Assembly (NCBI RefSeq): GCF_006715785.1
Contig: NZ_VFNX01000001.1
Coordinates: forward strand, 4,382,001 to 4,446,000
DNA length: 64,000 bases
Origin: Streptomyces puniciscabiei
GTDB taxonomy: Bacteria > Actinomycetota > Actinomycetes > Streptomycetales > Streptomycetaceae
Reading direction: 5' to 3'
Part shown: in pieces, positions 41,945 to 50,180 of the stretch
Position numbering within the stretch: position 1 is the stretch's first letter
How the letters are laid out: every line of letters begins with the position of its first letter
Made by a program: the position numbers and the translations under genes
The notes under the pieces: generated by a model
What the model saw: only the letters and a program-made list of their open reading frames with translations
What the model was told of the DNA's origin: nothing
The model's database searches: none

Positions 41945-42106
41945 CGGGTGGATTTCTCCTTGCAGAAGGCAGGACGGTTGATGCCTTCAGCTCGTCGGCT
42001 ACGGGTTCGGCTCGGATTTCGTGCCGGTGGTGTGAGGAACTGGCGGGGAATGCCTGAAGGTTCGTGTGTCCGTTGTCGGCCAGGACGGATGTCGTAACCC
42101 GTGTGG

Positions 42107-42613
42107 TCACGGTCCGAGGAGGCCGGCCTGATCGGCGCTGTCTTCCTCATAGCCGAAGACCGCACGCTCCAGGTCTTCGAGGTAGACGATGTCGGTATGG
42201 GCGCGGAAGGCGTCGAGGACTTCGTCCGCGTAGTCCTGGACCTCGTTGTCCGCGAGGTCGACGCGCGCCCGGTTCTTCCTCGACAGCCGGCGCCACTCCA
42301 CGATGTCGGAGTCGGTGGCGCGGGCCATCCATACCCAGATTCCGTTGCCCAGCTTGATGACGTACTGGGGATGGAAGAGCCGGTTGGTCCGCCTGCGGCG
42401 TGGATTGCGCTGCTCGCCGAACCCGGTGACGAGGCTCTGGGCGAGCTTGTCCAGGGCGGCGGACTTGATGTGCGGGTCGAGGTCCTCGCGTGCGAGCTGC
42501 TCGCGCACCGCATCGGTGAGGTGGCGTTTGTGGAATCGGCCGGTGGCGTCGGTCAGAGCAACCGCGCTCTGCTCGACGATCTGCTGCAGGCGGAGGTCAG
42601 CGGCGCTCGTCAC
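42107..42613 (-). CDS. Basic protein coupled to parB-like gene (168 aa)
   Basis: GTG at 42611-42613 overlaps the stop of the ParB-like gene (GTGA). The protein mixes helix and a basic stretch (GFGEQRNPRRRRTNRLFHPQ) that could touch DNA, followed by YVIKLGNGIWVWMARATDSD and NEVQDYADEVLDAFRAHTDI. Coupling suggests a partner of the ParB-like protein. No ParA is seen in the window. Confidence 0.6.
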   Translation of the reverse strand: MTSAADLRLQQIVEQSAVALTDATGRFHKRHLTDAVREQLAREDLDPHIKSAALDKLAQSLVTGFGEQRNPRRRRTNRLFHPQYVIKLGNGIWVWMARATDSDIVEWRRLSRKNRARVDLADNEVQDYADEVLDAFRAHTDIVYLEDLERAVFGYEEDSADQAGLLGP

Positions 42614-43455
42614 GGCAGGTCACGCTCCTGCCAGACCTGGTCCATCTCGGCCAGCGCCGTCATGGCGTGCGCGATGGTCTCACGGGTGATTGGCGCGCCG
42701 CTGGCGAACGCAGGGTCGTACCGGCTGAACGTCCGGGTACCGCGGGCCTGGGCGAGCGGCGGGACCACCTCGTCCAGCAGCCTGGTGGCCACGCGGCGCT
42801 GGCGCTTGTCCTCCACAACGCGCTCGGTGCGCTCCGCCCATGCGCCGGCGAGCGTCAGGTGGCCCTCGACGACCCGGTCGGCCAGCTCGGGGTCCTCTTC
42901 CCGCAGTCGGGCGAGCTGCACCTCGGCGGAGTTGGCCTTGGCCTTGTTCTCCCGAGCGATGGCATACGCCTCGTCCAGGCCCATGGCGCCGCTGATGACC
43001 GCCTCCACGAGGTCCGCGGCGTGCTGGAGCACCACGTTGGCCTGGCTGATCCGTCCCAGGGAGAGGCCGGTCTGCTCAGAAACTGAACGTGTGGAGTGCT
43101 CAGAGTCTGAGCACGGCTGGTGTTCAGATTCTGAACGGGCCTTGGCGGAGATCATCGCCGCCTGCCCCTTGGTGATGTTGCGGCGACGGAGGTTCACCGA
43201 AAGGACGTAGCCGCGGGGGTCGTTTCCCTCGTAGGTCGTGAACCTTGGTTCCACGGCGGCGATTTCGCATGCAGCGAGCCTGCCGCGTCCGTCGAGGAGA
43301 CGACCCTGGGGGTCGAGAACAAGGGGATGCAGCAAGCCGCGTTCTTGGATGTCGTCGGCGAGAGCACGCAGCTCGTCCTCGTCGAGCTGGGGAAAGAGTT
43401 CGGTGATGGGATGGGTTTCTATTGCGGGCTCCTGATGGGTAAAGGGAGGCTTCAA
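42610..43455 (-). CDS. ParB/Srx-fold DNA-binding protein
   Basis: A 281-residue protein with a ParB-type N-terminal domain (ELFPQLDEDELRALADDIQE, LDPQGRLLDGRGRLAACEIA, GYVLSVNLRRRNITKGQAAM) and a helix-turn-helix-like part (VSEQTGLSLGRISQANVVLQ, GAMGLDEAYAIARENKAKAN). ParB-like proteins bind centromere-like sites for plasmid segregation or act as regulators. TTG 43453-43455 overlaps the upstream stop (TTGA) and is taken as the start, though ATA eleven codons later has a better-placed CAGGAG. Its coding DNA holds a triple palindromic repeat at 43074-43136. Confidence 0.75.
   Translation of the reverse strand: MKPPFTHQEPAIETHPITELFPQLDEDELRALADDIQERGLLHPLVLDPQGRLLDGRGRLAACEIAAVEPRFTTYEGNDPRGYVLSVNLRRRNITKGQAAMISAKARSESEHQPCSDSEHSTRSVSEQTGLSLGRISQANVVLQHAADLVEAVISGAMGLDEAYAIARENKAKANSAEVQLARLREEDPELADRVVEGHLTLAGAWAERTERVVEDKRQRRVATRLLDEVVPPLAQARGTRTFSRYDPAFASGAPITRETIAHAMTALAEMDQVWQERDLP
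43074..43136. repeat. Three 24-bp-spaced palindromes inside parB-like gene
   Basis: Sites at 43074-43088, 43098-43112 and 43122-43136 fit G(C/T)TCAGANNCTGA(A/G)C. They are 24 bases apart and each is near-palindromic; site 2 extends to a 19-base palindrome. They encode an 8-residue repeat (SESEHQPC, SDSEHSTR, SVSEQTGL). Such regular palindromic spacing is typical of protein-binding iterons or operator arrays. Confidence 0.7.
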
Positions 43456-44966
43456 TGCATCCGTGCGTCGGTGTCGAACAGCGATCGCTCGTGGGGATGC
43501 AAAAGATGTTGAACGATGAATGATCTTCCGGCGACCTTCCACAGTCCGCGGCCCCTGTTGAGGTGGGCGATGGCATCGGTCTCTACGGAGGTCAGGCCCA
43601 AGAGCGCGGCTGCTGCGTGGAGTTGGTCGGTTTCCTGCCGGTAGATGATGCGGGTGGAGCAGTCGGCCAGGAGGCCCTCGGCCAGGGCGCGTCCGCGGGA
43701 TCCGGCGTCGCCGGCGGTGAGCAGGTCGGACAGGCGGTGGATGACCATCAGGTTCGCGATGCCCAGGCCACGGCTCAGCTTCCACTGGGACTGCATGCGC
43801 TGCAGCAGGCCGGGGTGGCGCATCAGGCGCCAGGCTTCGTCGTAGACGATCCACCGTCTGCCGCCGCGGGGGTCGGTGAGGGCGGATTCCATCCAGGCGG
43901 AGGCGCAGGTCATGGCGAGAACGAGGGCGGTGTCGTCGCCGGAGCCGCCCAGGCGGGACAGGTCGATGGTGAGCATCGGGCTGTTGGGGTCGAACGCCAC
44001 GGTGCTGGGCGCGTCGAACATGCCGGCGAGGTCGCCGTGGACCATGCGGCGCAGGGCGTGAGCGAGGTCGCGAGCGGCATCTCCCAGGTGCCCGGACATG
44101 CTGCCGCCGGCGGTGTCGAGGGCGGCGGGGTTGTTGAGGGTGGCGGCGATGTCGCCGAGCAGCGGGGTGCGGCCGGTGGCGGCGGCGTGGGTGACGACGG
44201 CGTCGAGGGCGACGTCGAGCGCGGTGTGCTCCATCGGCATCAGGTCCCGTCCGAGCACGGTACGGGCCAAGGAGCCGAGCAGCAGCAGGCGGCGCTTGCG
44301 GATCTCGCCCGCCCAGTCCGTCTCGGAGACGCTGTGGGGGCGGGGGGCGGCGTCCAGGGGGTTGAGCTTGCCGGGCAGGCCGGGCCCGAGGGCGATGGAG
44401 GTGCCGCCGAGCGCGGTCGCCACCGGGGTCCATTCGCCCTTCGGGTCGCAGGGGACGTAGACGCGGTATCCGAAGGCGACCGACCGCAGGGCGAAGGACT
44501 TCGCGAGCGCGGACTTGCCCTGCCCGATGACGCCGGCGAGCAGGACGTTGGGATTGGTGAAGCCCTCGACCTTGCCGTACAGGGCGAAGGGGTCGAAGCA
44601 GAAGGAGGCTTCGGCGTGGACGTCGCGGCCGATGTAGATGCCCTCGGCGCCGAGTCCGCCTTCGGCGAGGAAGGGGTATGCGCCGGAGGCGGTGGCGGTG
44701 GTCATGCGGTGGGCGGGCAGCCGCAGCTTGTTGCCGCGGGCGGAGGCCGGCCCGGGGCGCCCGGCAACGGGGTAGACCGGGGCGGGGCTTTCCTGCTCGG
44801 CGGGTTCCTGGCCGGCCGGGTGGGCGGCGGCCTGGGCGCGGGCCTTGGCTTCGGCTTCGGCGAGCTGGCGACGGGCGGCCTTGCGGGCGGCGCGGTCGGT
44901 GCCGTGCGGGGTGAACAGGGGGGAGGCCGAGGCGCGGCGGGCGCGGCGGGCGGGCCGGTGGTTCAT
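43452..44966 (-). CDS. VirB4-like conjugative ATPase
   Basis: A 504-residue protein from ATG 44964-44966. A basic, Ala-rich N-terminal arm leads to a RecA-like ATPase: Walker A GVIGQGKSALAKS, Walker B RWIVYDEAWRLM, and sensor segments MLTIDLSRLGGSGDD and IYRQETDQLHAAAALLGLT. It fits the VirB4/TraC-type motor that energises type IV secretion. It lacks the long N-terminal domain of full-length VirB4, which the upstream SCO6880-type protein may supply (split architecture; inference). It overlaps the ParB-like gene. Confidence 0.8.
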   Translation of the reverse strand: MNHRPARRARRASASPLFTPHGTDRAARKAARRQLAEAEAKARAQAAAHPAGQEPAEQESPAPVYPVAGRPGPASARGNKLRLPAHRMTTATASGAYPFLAEGGLGAEGIYIGRDVHAEASFCFDPFALYGKVEGFTNPNVLLAGVIGQGKSALAKSFALRSVAFGYRVYVPCDPKGEWTPVATALGGTSIALGPGLPGKLNPLDAAPRPHSVSETDWAGEIRKRRLLLLGSLARTVLGRDLMPMEHTALDVALDAVVTHAAATGRTPLLGDIAATLNNPAALDTAGGSMSGHLGDAARDLAHALRRMVHGDLAGMFDAPSTVAFDPNSPMLTIDLSRLGGSGDDTALVLAMTCASAWMESALTDPRGGRRWIVYDEAWRLMRHPGLLQRMQSQWKLSRGLGIANLMVIHRLSDLLTAGDAGSRGRALAEGLLADCSTRIIYRQETDQLHAAAALLGLTSVETDAIAHLNRGRGLWKVAGRSFIVQHLLHPHERSLFDTDARMH

Positions 44967-44994
44967 CGGGGGCGCTCGATTCGGCGGGTGGTGC

Positions 44995-45450
44995 TCATCG
45001 CGCGCACGAGGTGGTGTGCGGTGCGCGGTGCAGGTCGGTGGGGGTGGTCTTGCGGCGGACGATGTGCCCGGCGGCGAGATGGCGCTGGCAGATGGTGAGG
45101 AAGGGAGGCCCTTCGGAAAGCTGCTCCGGGCGGCACTCGGCGGGGTCCGTGGACGCGGCCGGCAGAAGGTGGAAGGCCGCGTGGATGTCGGTGGTGGCCT
45201 GCCACAGCCCGGTGCGTGCTGCGGCAAGGTGCCGGCCGGCTGCGGGATGCGGGGGCCGTGCCGCCTCGGCCAGCTGGTCGAGGAGCCGGTGCAGTTCTGT
45301 GAGGTGGGCGTGGAGGGTGTCGAGGTGCGTCCGGTCCGGCGGATGCGCAGGCTCGGGGCGGCTGAGGGCGCGGGTGTGATGGCGGATGCCCGCGGTGGCA
45401 GCACGCAGGTAGGGGTGCGAGTCGGGCTCGCTGGGACGGATCTGGGTCAA
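44995..45450 (-). CDS. Hypothetical helical protein (151 aa)
   Basis: TTG 45448-45450 overlaps the upstream stop (TTGA). It is His/Leu-rich and helical (LDTLHAHLTELHRLLDQLAE, AAGRHLAAARTGLWQATTDI). A possible leucine-zipper spacing exists, but no named motif. Function is unknown; it lies between the SCO6880 and VirB4-like genes. Confidence 0.55.
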   Translation of the reverse strand: MTQIRPSEPDSHPYLRAATAGIRHHTRALSRPEPAHPPDRTHLDTLHAHLTELHRLLDQLAEAARPPHPAAGRHLAAARTGLWQATTDIHAAFHLLPAASTDPAECRPEQLSEGPPFLTICQRHLAAGHIVRRKTTPTDLHRAPHTTSCAR

Positions 45451-46061
45451 TGGGAGGTCCTTGCCGCCGGGGAGGCGGGAGCGGGGGCCAGAGGCGAGCT
45501 GGTTACGGGAACGGAGAGGCGGGCGCGTGATGTTCGGGTGACGCCGCTCGCAGGCACCGCAGCGGCTTCTTGCTCGTCGCGCAGGTCCACGTATGCGCCG
45601 CGCGTCGGGAGGCCGGGATGGCTCTGCTCCGGTAGGTAGATGATGTCCGCGCCCTGACCGTCAGGGGTCCCGGCGTCAGCCAGGTACCACTCATGCCAGC
45701 TGGGAAGGCCGGCCAGGATGCGGGCGGCGTCGTCGAGGTTCATGGCGTTGACGACGAAACTTGTGGGGGCTTCGCCTGCGTGCCGCTCATGACCGGCAAA
45801 CGTCAGAGTGAAAGGGCGGGGCGCCGGCGGGCCGAGGAGATGGGCGAGGCGGTCGCGTACGGTGTCGAGGTGGTCACTGGCCTCGATCGCCGTGGTGATA
45901 CGGGCGTCGTCGTATTCACGCAGCTTCTCCTCGATCACCTCCCCGTCGGTGTCACGGTACTGGTCGAGGACGGCGCGGTGGCGGGCGGCCAGTTCCTCGC
46001 AGGAGGTCAGCAGGGCCTGCAGTTCGCGCAGGAGACCGTCGGGGTCGTTGATCGGTGTCAG
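45447..46061 (-). CDS. Hypothetical protein (204 aa), probable CTG start
   Basis: CTG at 46059-46061 has GGGAG five bases upstream. The only other start in the frame (46122-46124) would lie inside the SCO6880 gene. It has a helical N-terminal half (GLLRELQALLTSCEELAARH, YDDARITTAIEASDHLDTVR) and a second half with LDDAARILAGLPSWHEWYLA and GADIIYLPEQSHPG. Its stop is overlapped by the next gene's TTG. Function is unknown. Confidence 0.6.
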   Translation of the reverse strand: MTPINDPDGLLRELQALLTSCEELAARHRAVLDQYRDTDGEVIEEKLREYDDARITTAIEASDHLDTVRDRLAHLLGPPAPRPFTLTFAGHERHAGEAPTSFVVNAMNLDDAARILAGLPSWHEWYLADAGTPDGQGADIIYLPEQSHPGLPTRGAYVDLRDEQEAAAVPASGVTRTSRARLSVPVTSSPLAPAPASPAARTSH

Positions 46062-46077
46062 TGCGGCTCCCTGGGGC

Positions 46078-47550
46078 TTAGAGGGTGGTGCGGGCGAGGG
46101 GGAGTGCCGCGGCGGCGAAGGCATCGGGCTGCTGGAAGTTCAGACGCCGCAGGTCGACCTGGGCGGTGACGGCGGCGGTCTCGATCTGGGCGCAGGCCGC
46201 GTCGAGCAGGGCGTCGGTCTCGGCGGAGACGGTGAGCAGGCCGGTCAGGGCGACGTCGGCGTGGCCGGCGATGAGCTGGCGTTCACGGGTCTTGACGTCG
46301 GCGTATTCGATGGAGTCGGCTTCGTTGTCGACCTGGCCGCGGCGGGCGCGTTCGTTGGCGTCGGCGATGATGGCGGCCTTCTTGCGCTGCACGTCGCGCA
46401 GCGCCGACTCGAGCCCCTGGGGGACGTAGATGAGGGACAGGCTGCGGCGGACGCCGGCGGTGAACATCAGCCCGTGCAGGAAGCCGGGGCTGGTTTCGGT
46501 GCGGGGCCAGTTCTCGATCCAGTAGGTGGCGTGCCGGGCGGTGTCCGTGATCACCCGGTCGTACTCCTCGACCTGGACGACGGGGCCGGCGGCGGCCGGG
46601 TCGGCCTCGGCCCGGCCGGATTCCGACCACTGCTGCAGGCTGGAGAGTGCTTTCGGGTCGTAGGCGGTGCGGACGACCGCGGCGACCTCCCGCGCGGTGA
46701 GCCAGCCGGTGACCATCAGTCCGGCGCTGCGGGCGGCCTGCGCGACGGAGGCGGTGGTCTGCTCCATCACCGTGAACGCGCCGGGCAGTCCGCCGCCGGC
46801 CTGGCTGATGAGCCGCTTGGCGGCCTTCATGTCCAACGAGATGGCCAGGTATGCCTCGTGCGGGGCGGCGGCCGGCCCTGCGGAGGCGACGAGTTCGGAG
46901 TAGACCTGTCCGGCCACGGGGGTTTCGGGGCGGCCCTGCTGGGCCCAGTGCCGGGCGAGGGTGTCGCCGGAGTCGGGCACGGTGCGCTCCAGGACCTGCA
47001 CGGTGGCCACATGCCCGGTGCGGGCAATGCCCGCGAGCGCGCGGCCCCAGCCGTTGACGTTGTGGTTCTGGGTGGCGGGGTCCAGCAGGGCGAAGGCGCG
47101 GGAGGAGACGCGGGCGACGGCGGTGAGGGTCTGGCGGTGCGGGTCGTGCACCGCGGCGGCCCCGCCTGCCGAATCGCCGGGGGTGACCACGCGCAGGGAG
47201 GCGGTGGTGCCGGGCAGGTGGAGCAGGCCGTCCTGCCTCGGGCGGGAGACCGGCCGGGCAAGCCACAGTCTCTGGCCGGTGCGCCGGCGGTGGGCGTAGC
47301 GGGCGACGATCGGGGCCCAGTCGATCAGGGAGCGGCCGTGGCGGCGGATCGCGACCAGGGCGGCGACCGCCGCCCACAGCGGAGTCAGGGCGATGGCGCC
47401 GACCAGGCCGGTGCTCATCACCGTCACCAGCAACAGCGCCAACGCGCTGGACACCAGCGTGAGCTGGGGCAGGGACAAGCCCAGAAGGATGCCGCGCCGG
47501 GATCGGTGGGGGAATTTGACCGTGAGGGGGACAACGGAGAGATCAGACAT
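46078..47550 (-). CDS. SCO6880-family type IV secretion protein
   Basis: A 491-residue protein from ATG 47548-47550. The start MSDLSVVPLTVKFPHRSRRG and the two-helix membrane hairpin that follows (LTLVSSALALLLVTVMSTGL, WAAVAALVAIRR) match the SCO6880 family, a fixed partner of actinomycete VirB4 and TrbL-like genes. The remaining soluble region (QTLTAVARVSSRAFALLDPA, SELVASAG, YLAISLDMKAAKRLISQAGG) corresponds to the N-terminal part of VirB4-type proteins. It likely anchors the ATPase to the membrane channel. Confidence 0.75.
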   Translation of the reverse strand: MSDLSVVPLTVKFPHRSRRGILLGLSLPQLTLVSSALALLLVTVMSTGLVGAIALTPLWAAVAALVAIRRHGRSLIDWAPIVARYAHRRRTGQRLWLARPVSRPRQDGLLHLPGTTASLRVVTPGDSAGGAAAVHDPHRQTLTAVARVSSRAFALLDPATQNHNVNGWGRALAGIARTGHVATVQVLERTVPDSGDTLARHWAQQGRPETPVAGQVYSELVASAGPAAAPHEAYLAISLDMKAAKRLISQAGGGLPGAFTVMEQTTASVAQAARSAGLMVTGWLTAREVAAVVRTAYDPKALSSLQQWSESGRAEADPAAAGPVVQVEEYDRVITDTARHATYWIENWPRTETSPGFLHGLMFTAGVRRSLSLIYVPQGLESALRDVQRKKAAIIADANERARRGQVDNEADSIEYADVKTRERQLIAGHADVALTGLLTVSAETDALLDAACAQIETAAVTAQVDLRRLNFQQPDAFAAAALPLARTTL

Positions 47551-47576
47551 GAGTGCTGTTCCGGGAGGAGGCGCGC

Positions 47577-47613
47577 GGGGCGGGACGCACCGGATGGTGG
47601 TGCGTCCCGCCCC
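47577..47613 (-). terminator. Strong 15-bp hairpin after the TrbL-like gene
   Basis: Perfect 15-bp stem (47577-47591 with 47599-47613) and 7-base loop, located 21 bases past the TrbL-like stop and before the SCO6880 start. It may end or attenuate transcription within the transfer operon. Confidence 0.75.
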
Positions 47614-47633
47614 CGGCCTCAACGGGCGAAGGG

Positions 47634-49004
47634 TCAGATGCCGGTGGGCGGCGGAGACGGCGGTGCTGCGGGCCCGGTGGCCGAACCGCCCTGGGCCGGA
47701 GCCGGCGGTGCGCCTTGCGGCGGGGGCGTGCCCACGCCGGTCGGCGGAACCGACATGAATCCGCCGCCCTGGCCGGACGGTGATCCCGGGCCGCCGGAGC
47801 CGGGGCTGCCGCCGACCTGGCCGCTGGTGTCATCGCTCGGCCGCATCGGCGGGGGCTGGACGGCCTTCTCCAGACCGTTCTTGACCCCCTCGCCGCCAGA
47901 GGACTCGCCCGAGCTGCTGCTGGACTTGCTGCTGTCCTGACCGGGGCCCTTGCTGGTGGGGGCGATGTCGCCGGGGAAGCCGCCGGGCACCGCGTCGGGG
48001 CCCTGCGGGGCGGCGCCTGCTCCGGCTGCCGCGCCGCCGGTTCCGGCGGTGGCTGCTGCCGCTGCGGCCTTGCGTCCGGCGCGTTCGGCGTGCTGGCGGG
48101 CCATCTGGGCGCCGGCGCCGCCGGCACGGTGGATGTCCTCGCCGTTGGTGCCCTCAGAGGCCCAGTGCACGAACTTGAACGTCGCGTACGGGCACAACAG
48201 GATCAAGACCATGATCACGATGCCGGACATGACGTCCGCGAGCGCGGCTAGGCCGTCCTTGGAGTCCGTTTTACCCATGGCGGTGATGCCGAGCACGAAG
48301 ATGATCGTCATCAGCAGTTTGCTGATCACCAGGGTGGCGGTGGCCTCGATCCAGCCCCTGCGCCACCGGCGGGCGACCTCCCAGCCGCCACCGGCGCCGG
48401 CGAACACGGCGAGGGTGACCAGGACGAGGATGCCGACCTTGCGGACCATCATCACGCACCAGTACAAGAACGCACCCACTGCGGCGCCGAGTCCGGCGAA
48501 GACCGCGACCAGCCAGCCCAGTCCGGACAGGGCACCGATCTGGCTGACCAGGACGATGCGGCGCACAGCGGATTCGATGGACAGGTGCGCGGAGGAGAAC
48601 AGGCCGTCGGAGAGCGCGTCGACCACTTCGATGGCGACGGTGGTGCCTGCGATGGCACAGAAGGCGAACAGGACGCCGGACATGGTGCCGGTGAATGCCT
48701 GGGTGAGGGCTTGTCCGTCACGCCTGACGGCGGCTCTGATGAGCTGGGCGCAGAAGGTGCCGACCAGGATGATCAGGCCGATCGGCAGCAACATTTCGTA
48801 GTTGTCGCGGAACCAGGCGGCGTTCAGGTCCACCTTGGTGGTGGCGTTGACGGCCTTGGCGGCCAGGTCGGCTGCGGCGGCGGCGAGTTCACCGGCGCTC
48901 TTGGCCATCCAGTTGCCGATTGCCTTGCCGGGGTCGGAGGCGAAGTCGACCGCGTCGCCGACGGCGCACAGTTTGTCCGCGAGGGGGAGGTCGCAGAAGC
49001 CCAA
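47634..49004 (-). CDS. TrbL/VirB6-like polytopic conjugation protein
   Basis: A 456-residue membrane protein from TTG 49002-49004. It has a periplasmic-type N-terminal part (FCDLPLADKLCAVGDAVDFA, with two Cys) and about six to seven hydrophobic segments between residues 70 and 290 (PIGLIILVGTFCAQLI, MSGVLFAFCAIAGTTVAIEV, GWLVAVFAGLGAAVGAFL, LVLVTLAVFAGAG, LMTIIFVLGITAMG, IVIMVLILLCPYATF). A long Pro/Gly/Ser-rich cytoplasmic tail follows. It matches the SCO6881-type TrbL/VirB6 family, forming the inner-membrane platform of the DNA-transfer channel. The ribosome site is GGAGG eleven bases upstream. Confidence 0.8.
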   Translation of the reverse strand: MGFCDLPLADKLCAVGDAVDFASDPGKAIGNWMAKSAGELAAAAADLAAKAVNATTKVDLNAAWFRDNYEMLLPIGLIILVGTFCAQLIRAAVRRDGQALTQAFTGTMSGVLFAFCAIAGTTVAIEVVDALSDGLFSSAHLSIESAVRRIVLVSQIGALSGLGWLVAVFAGLGAAVGAFLYWCVMMVRKVGILVLVTLAVFAGAGGGWEVARRWRRGWIEATATLVISKLLMTIIFVLGITAMGKTDSKDGLAALADVMSGIVIMVLILLCPYATFKFVHWASEGTNGEDIHRAGGAGAQMARQHAERAGRKAAAAAATAGTGGAAAGAGAAPQGPDAVPGGFPGDIAPTSKGPGQDSSKSSSSSGESSGGEGVKNGLEKAVQPPPMRPSDDTSGQVGGSPGSGGPGSPSGQGGGFMSVPPTGVGTPPPQGAPPAPAQGGSATGPAAPPSPPPTGI

Positions 49005-49039
49005 GGGGAGGTGGCCCTCCTTTCAGACGGGGGTCGGGG

Positions 49040-49729
49040 TCAGGGCGCGACGCTGGGGGCGATGGCGACCAGGGAGCAGTCGTGGGAGGGCCGGCACTGC
49101 ACGGCCAGGGTCACGGCGCGGTCTTCGGCGCCGCTGCCGCCCTTCTTCCAGGCGATCTGCTGCGTGCCGGTGGCGGTGACGTAGTAGATGTACGCCTCGG
49201 TGATCGCCGAGGGGTCATCGGCCAGGGCCTGCTTGAAGGCGCTCGGGTAGTGCGTGTCGGTGACCTTGGCCCTGGCGTGCTGGGCGTTGTCGCGCATGCG
49301 CGACCACAGCACCGGGTCCGGGACCTGCCCGGTGACCGAGGACCAGTCGGCGTACTTGGTCTCGGTGGTCATCCACGCGTTCATGCCGGCCAGTTCCTGG
49401 TCGCGGCTGGTGGTACGGGTGTCGTAGGACCACAGCATCAGCGCGGCGGCCTTGGCGTAGGCGAGGGGATCACTGATCCGCGGCGGCTTGGGCACCGACC
49501 CGGTGCCCGACGACGTCGCCGTCGGTGTGGGATCCGCAGAGGGCGCAGTGCTGTCCGTCACGGACGGCGCGGTGCTGCCTTCGTGGCGGGCTCCGCCGTT
49601 GCCGGTGAACCATGCGGCGATGCCGGCGACGGCGAGCAGCGCGGTGATGACCACGGCGATGATCAGGATGCGGCGCTTGGCCGACCACGTGGCGCCGTAG
49701 GCCGACAGTGAGGTGAAGGGGTTCGGCAT
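49040..49729 (-). CDS. Membrane-anchored conjugation protein, VirB8-like
   Basis: A 229-residue protein with one membrane helix (residues 19-40, RRILIIAVVITALLAVAGIA) and an extracytoplasmic domain behind a Thr/Ser/Pro linker. The outer domain (SDPLAYAKAAALMLWSYDTR, NAWMTTETKYADWSSVTGQV, YPSAFKQALADDPSAI, EAYIYYVTATGTQQI) has the NTF2-like length and layout of VirB8/TraH-type channel proteins of Gram-positive conjugation systems. Cys residues near the end may pair. The family assignment is tentative. Confidence 0.65.
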   Translation of the reverse strand: MPNPFTSLSAYGATWSAKRRILIIAVVITALLAVAGIAAWFTGNGGARHEGSTAPSVTDSTAPSADPTPTATSSGTGSVPKPPRISDPLAYAKAAALMLWSYDTRTTSRDQELAGMNAWMTTETKYADWSSVTGQVPDPVLWSRMRDNAQHARAKVTDTHYPSAFKQALADDPSAITEAYIYYVTATGTQQIAWKKGGSGAEDRAVTLAVQCRPSHDCSLVAIAPSVAP

Positions 49730-50038
49730 TTAGTGGACCTGCGATCCCAGGGCGGAGAAGAAGGCGACGATGCCGTTGGCGGCGCCCAGGCCCAGGGCGG
49801 CGCCGGCGGCGACGACGGCGCCCTTCTTGCCGTTGGCTTCGGCCTGGTGGCCGCCGGTGTGGTGGCCCCAGGCCCACACACCCAGGGAGACGGCCAGGGC
49901 GCCGACCACGGCCACGATGCCGAAGAGGTTGATGCTGCTGACGACGTCCTTCAGGACGGACAGGCCCGGCAGGCCGCCTTCCTTGGGGCTGACGCCAGGG
50001 TCGAAAGCGAGAGAGACAGCACGGTCTGCGAAGGACAT
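49730..50038 (-). CDS. Small two-helix membrane protein (DUF6112/VirB2-like)
   Basis: A 102-residue protein from ATG 50036-50038 with two hydrophobic helices (NLFGIVAVVGALAVSLGVWA; GAVVAAGAALGLGAANGIVA) around a basic loop. Size, topology and place right after the cell-wall hydrolase and before the VirB8-like gene match the DUF6112 pilin-like family of actinomycete transfer systems. It is probably a channel subunit. Confidence 0.7.
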   Translation of the reverse strand: MSFADRAVSLAFDPGVSPKEGGLPGLSVLKDVVSSINLFGIVAVVGALAVSLGVWAWGHHTGGHQAEANGKKGAVVAAGAALGLGAANGIVAFFSALGSQVH

Positions 50039-50141
50039 GGGTATGGCGGAACTCCTTGCATGCCAAGGGCCGGATGTCGGCCTGGCGAAGGGCGGGAGAA
50101 GGAAGGAAGGGGCGCGCGGAGCGCGAGAGGGGCCAGCCGGT

Positions 50142-50168
50142 CCCGCCCGGCTCGGGTGGCCGGGCGGG
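50142..50168 (-). terminator. Hairpin after the NlpC/P60 gene
   Basis: CCCGCCCGGC (50142-50151) pairs perfectly with 50159-50168, with a 7-base loop. It is 13 bases past the stop at 50181. Confidence 0.65.
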
Positions 50169-50180
50169 GCGCGCGGCGGG

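Noticed and set aside
45808..47940. 710-codon open frame on the plus strand
   Set aside because: It is antisense to the SCO6880-type gene and its neighbours; no motif and no ribosome site.
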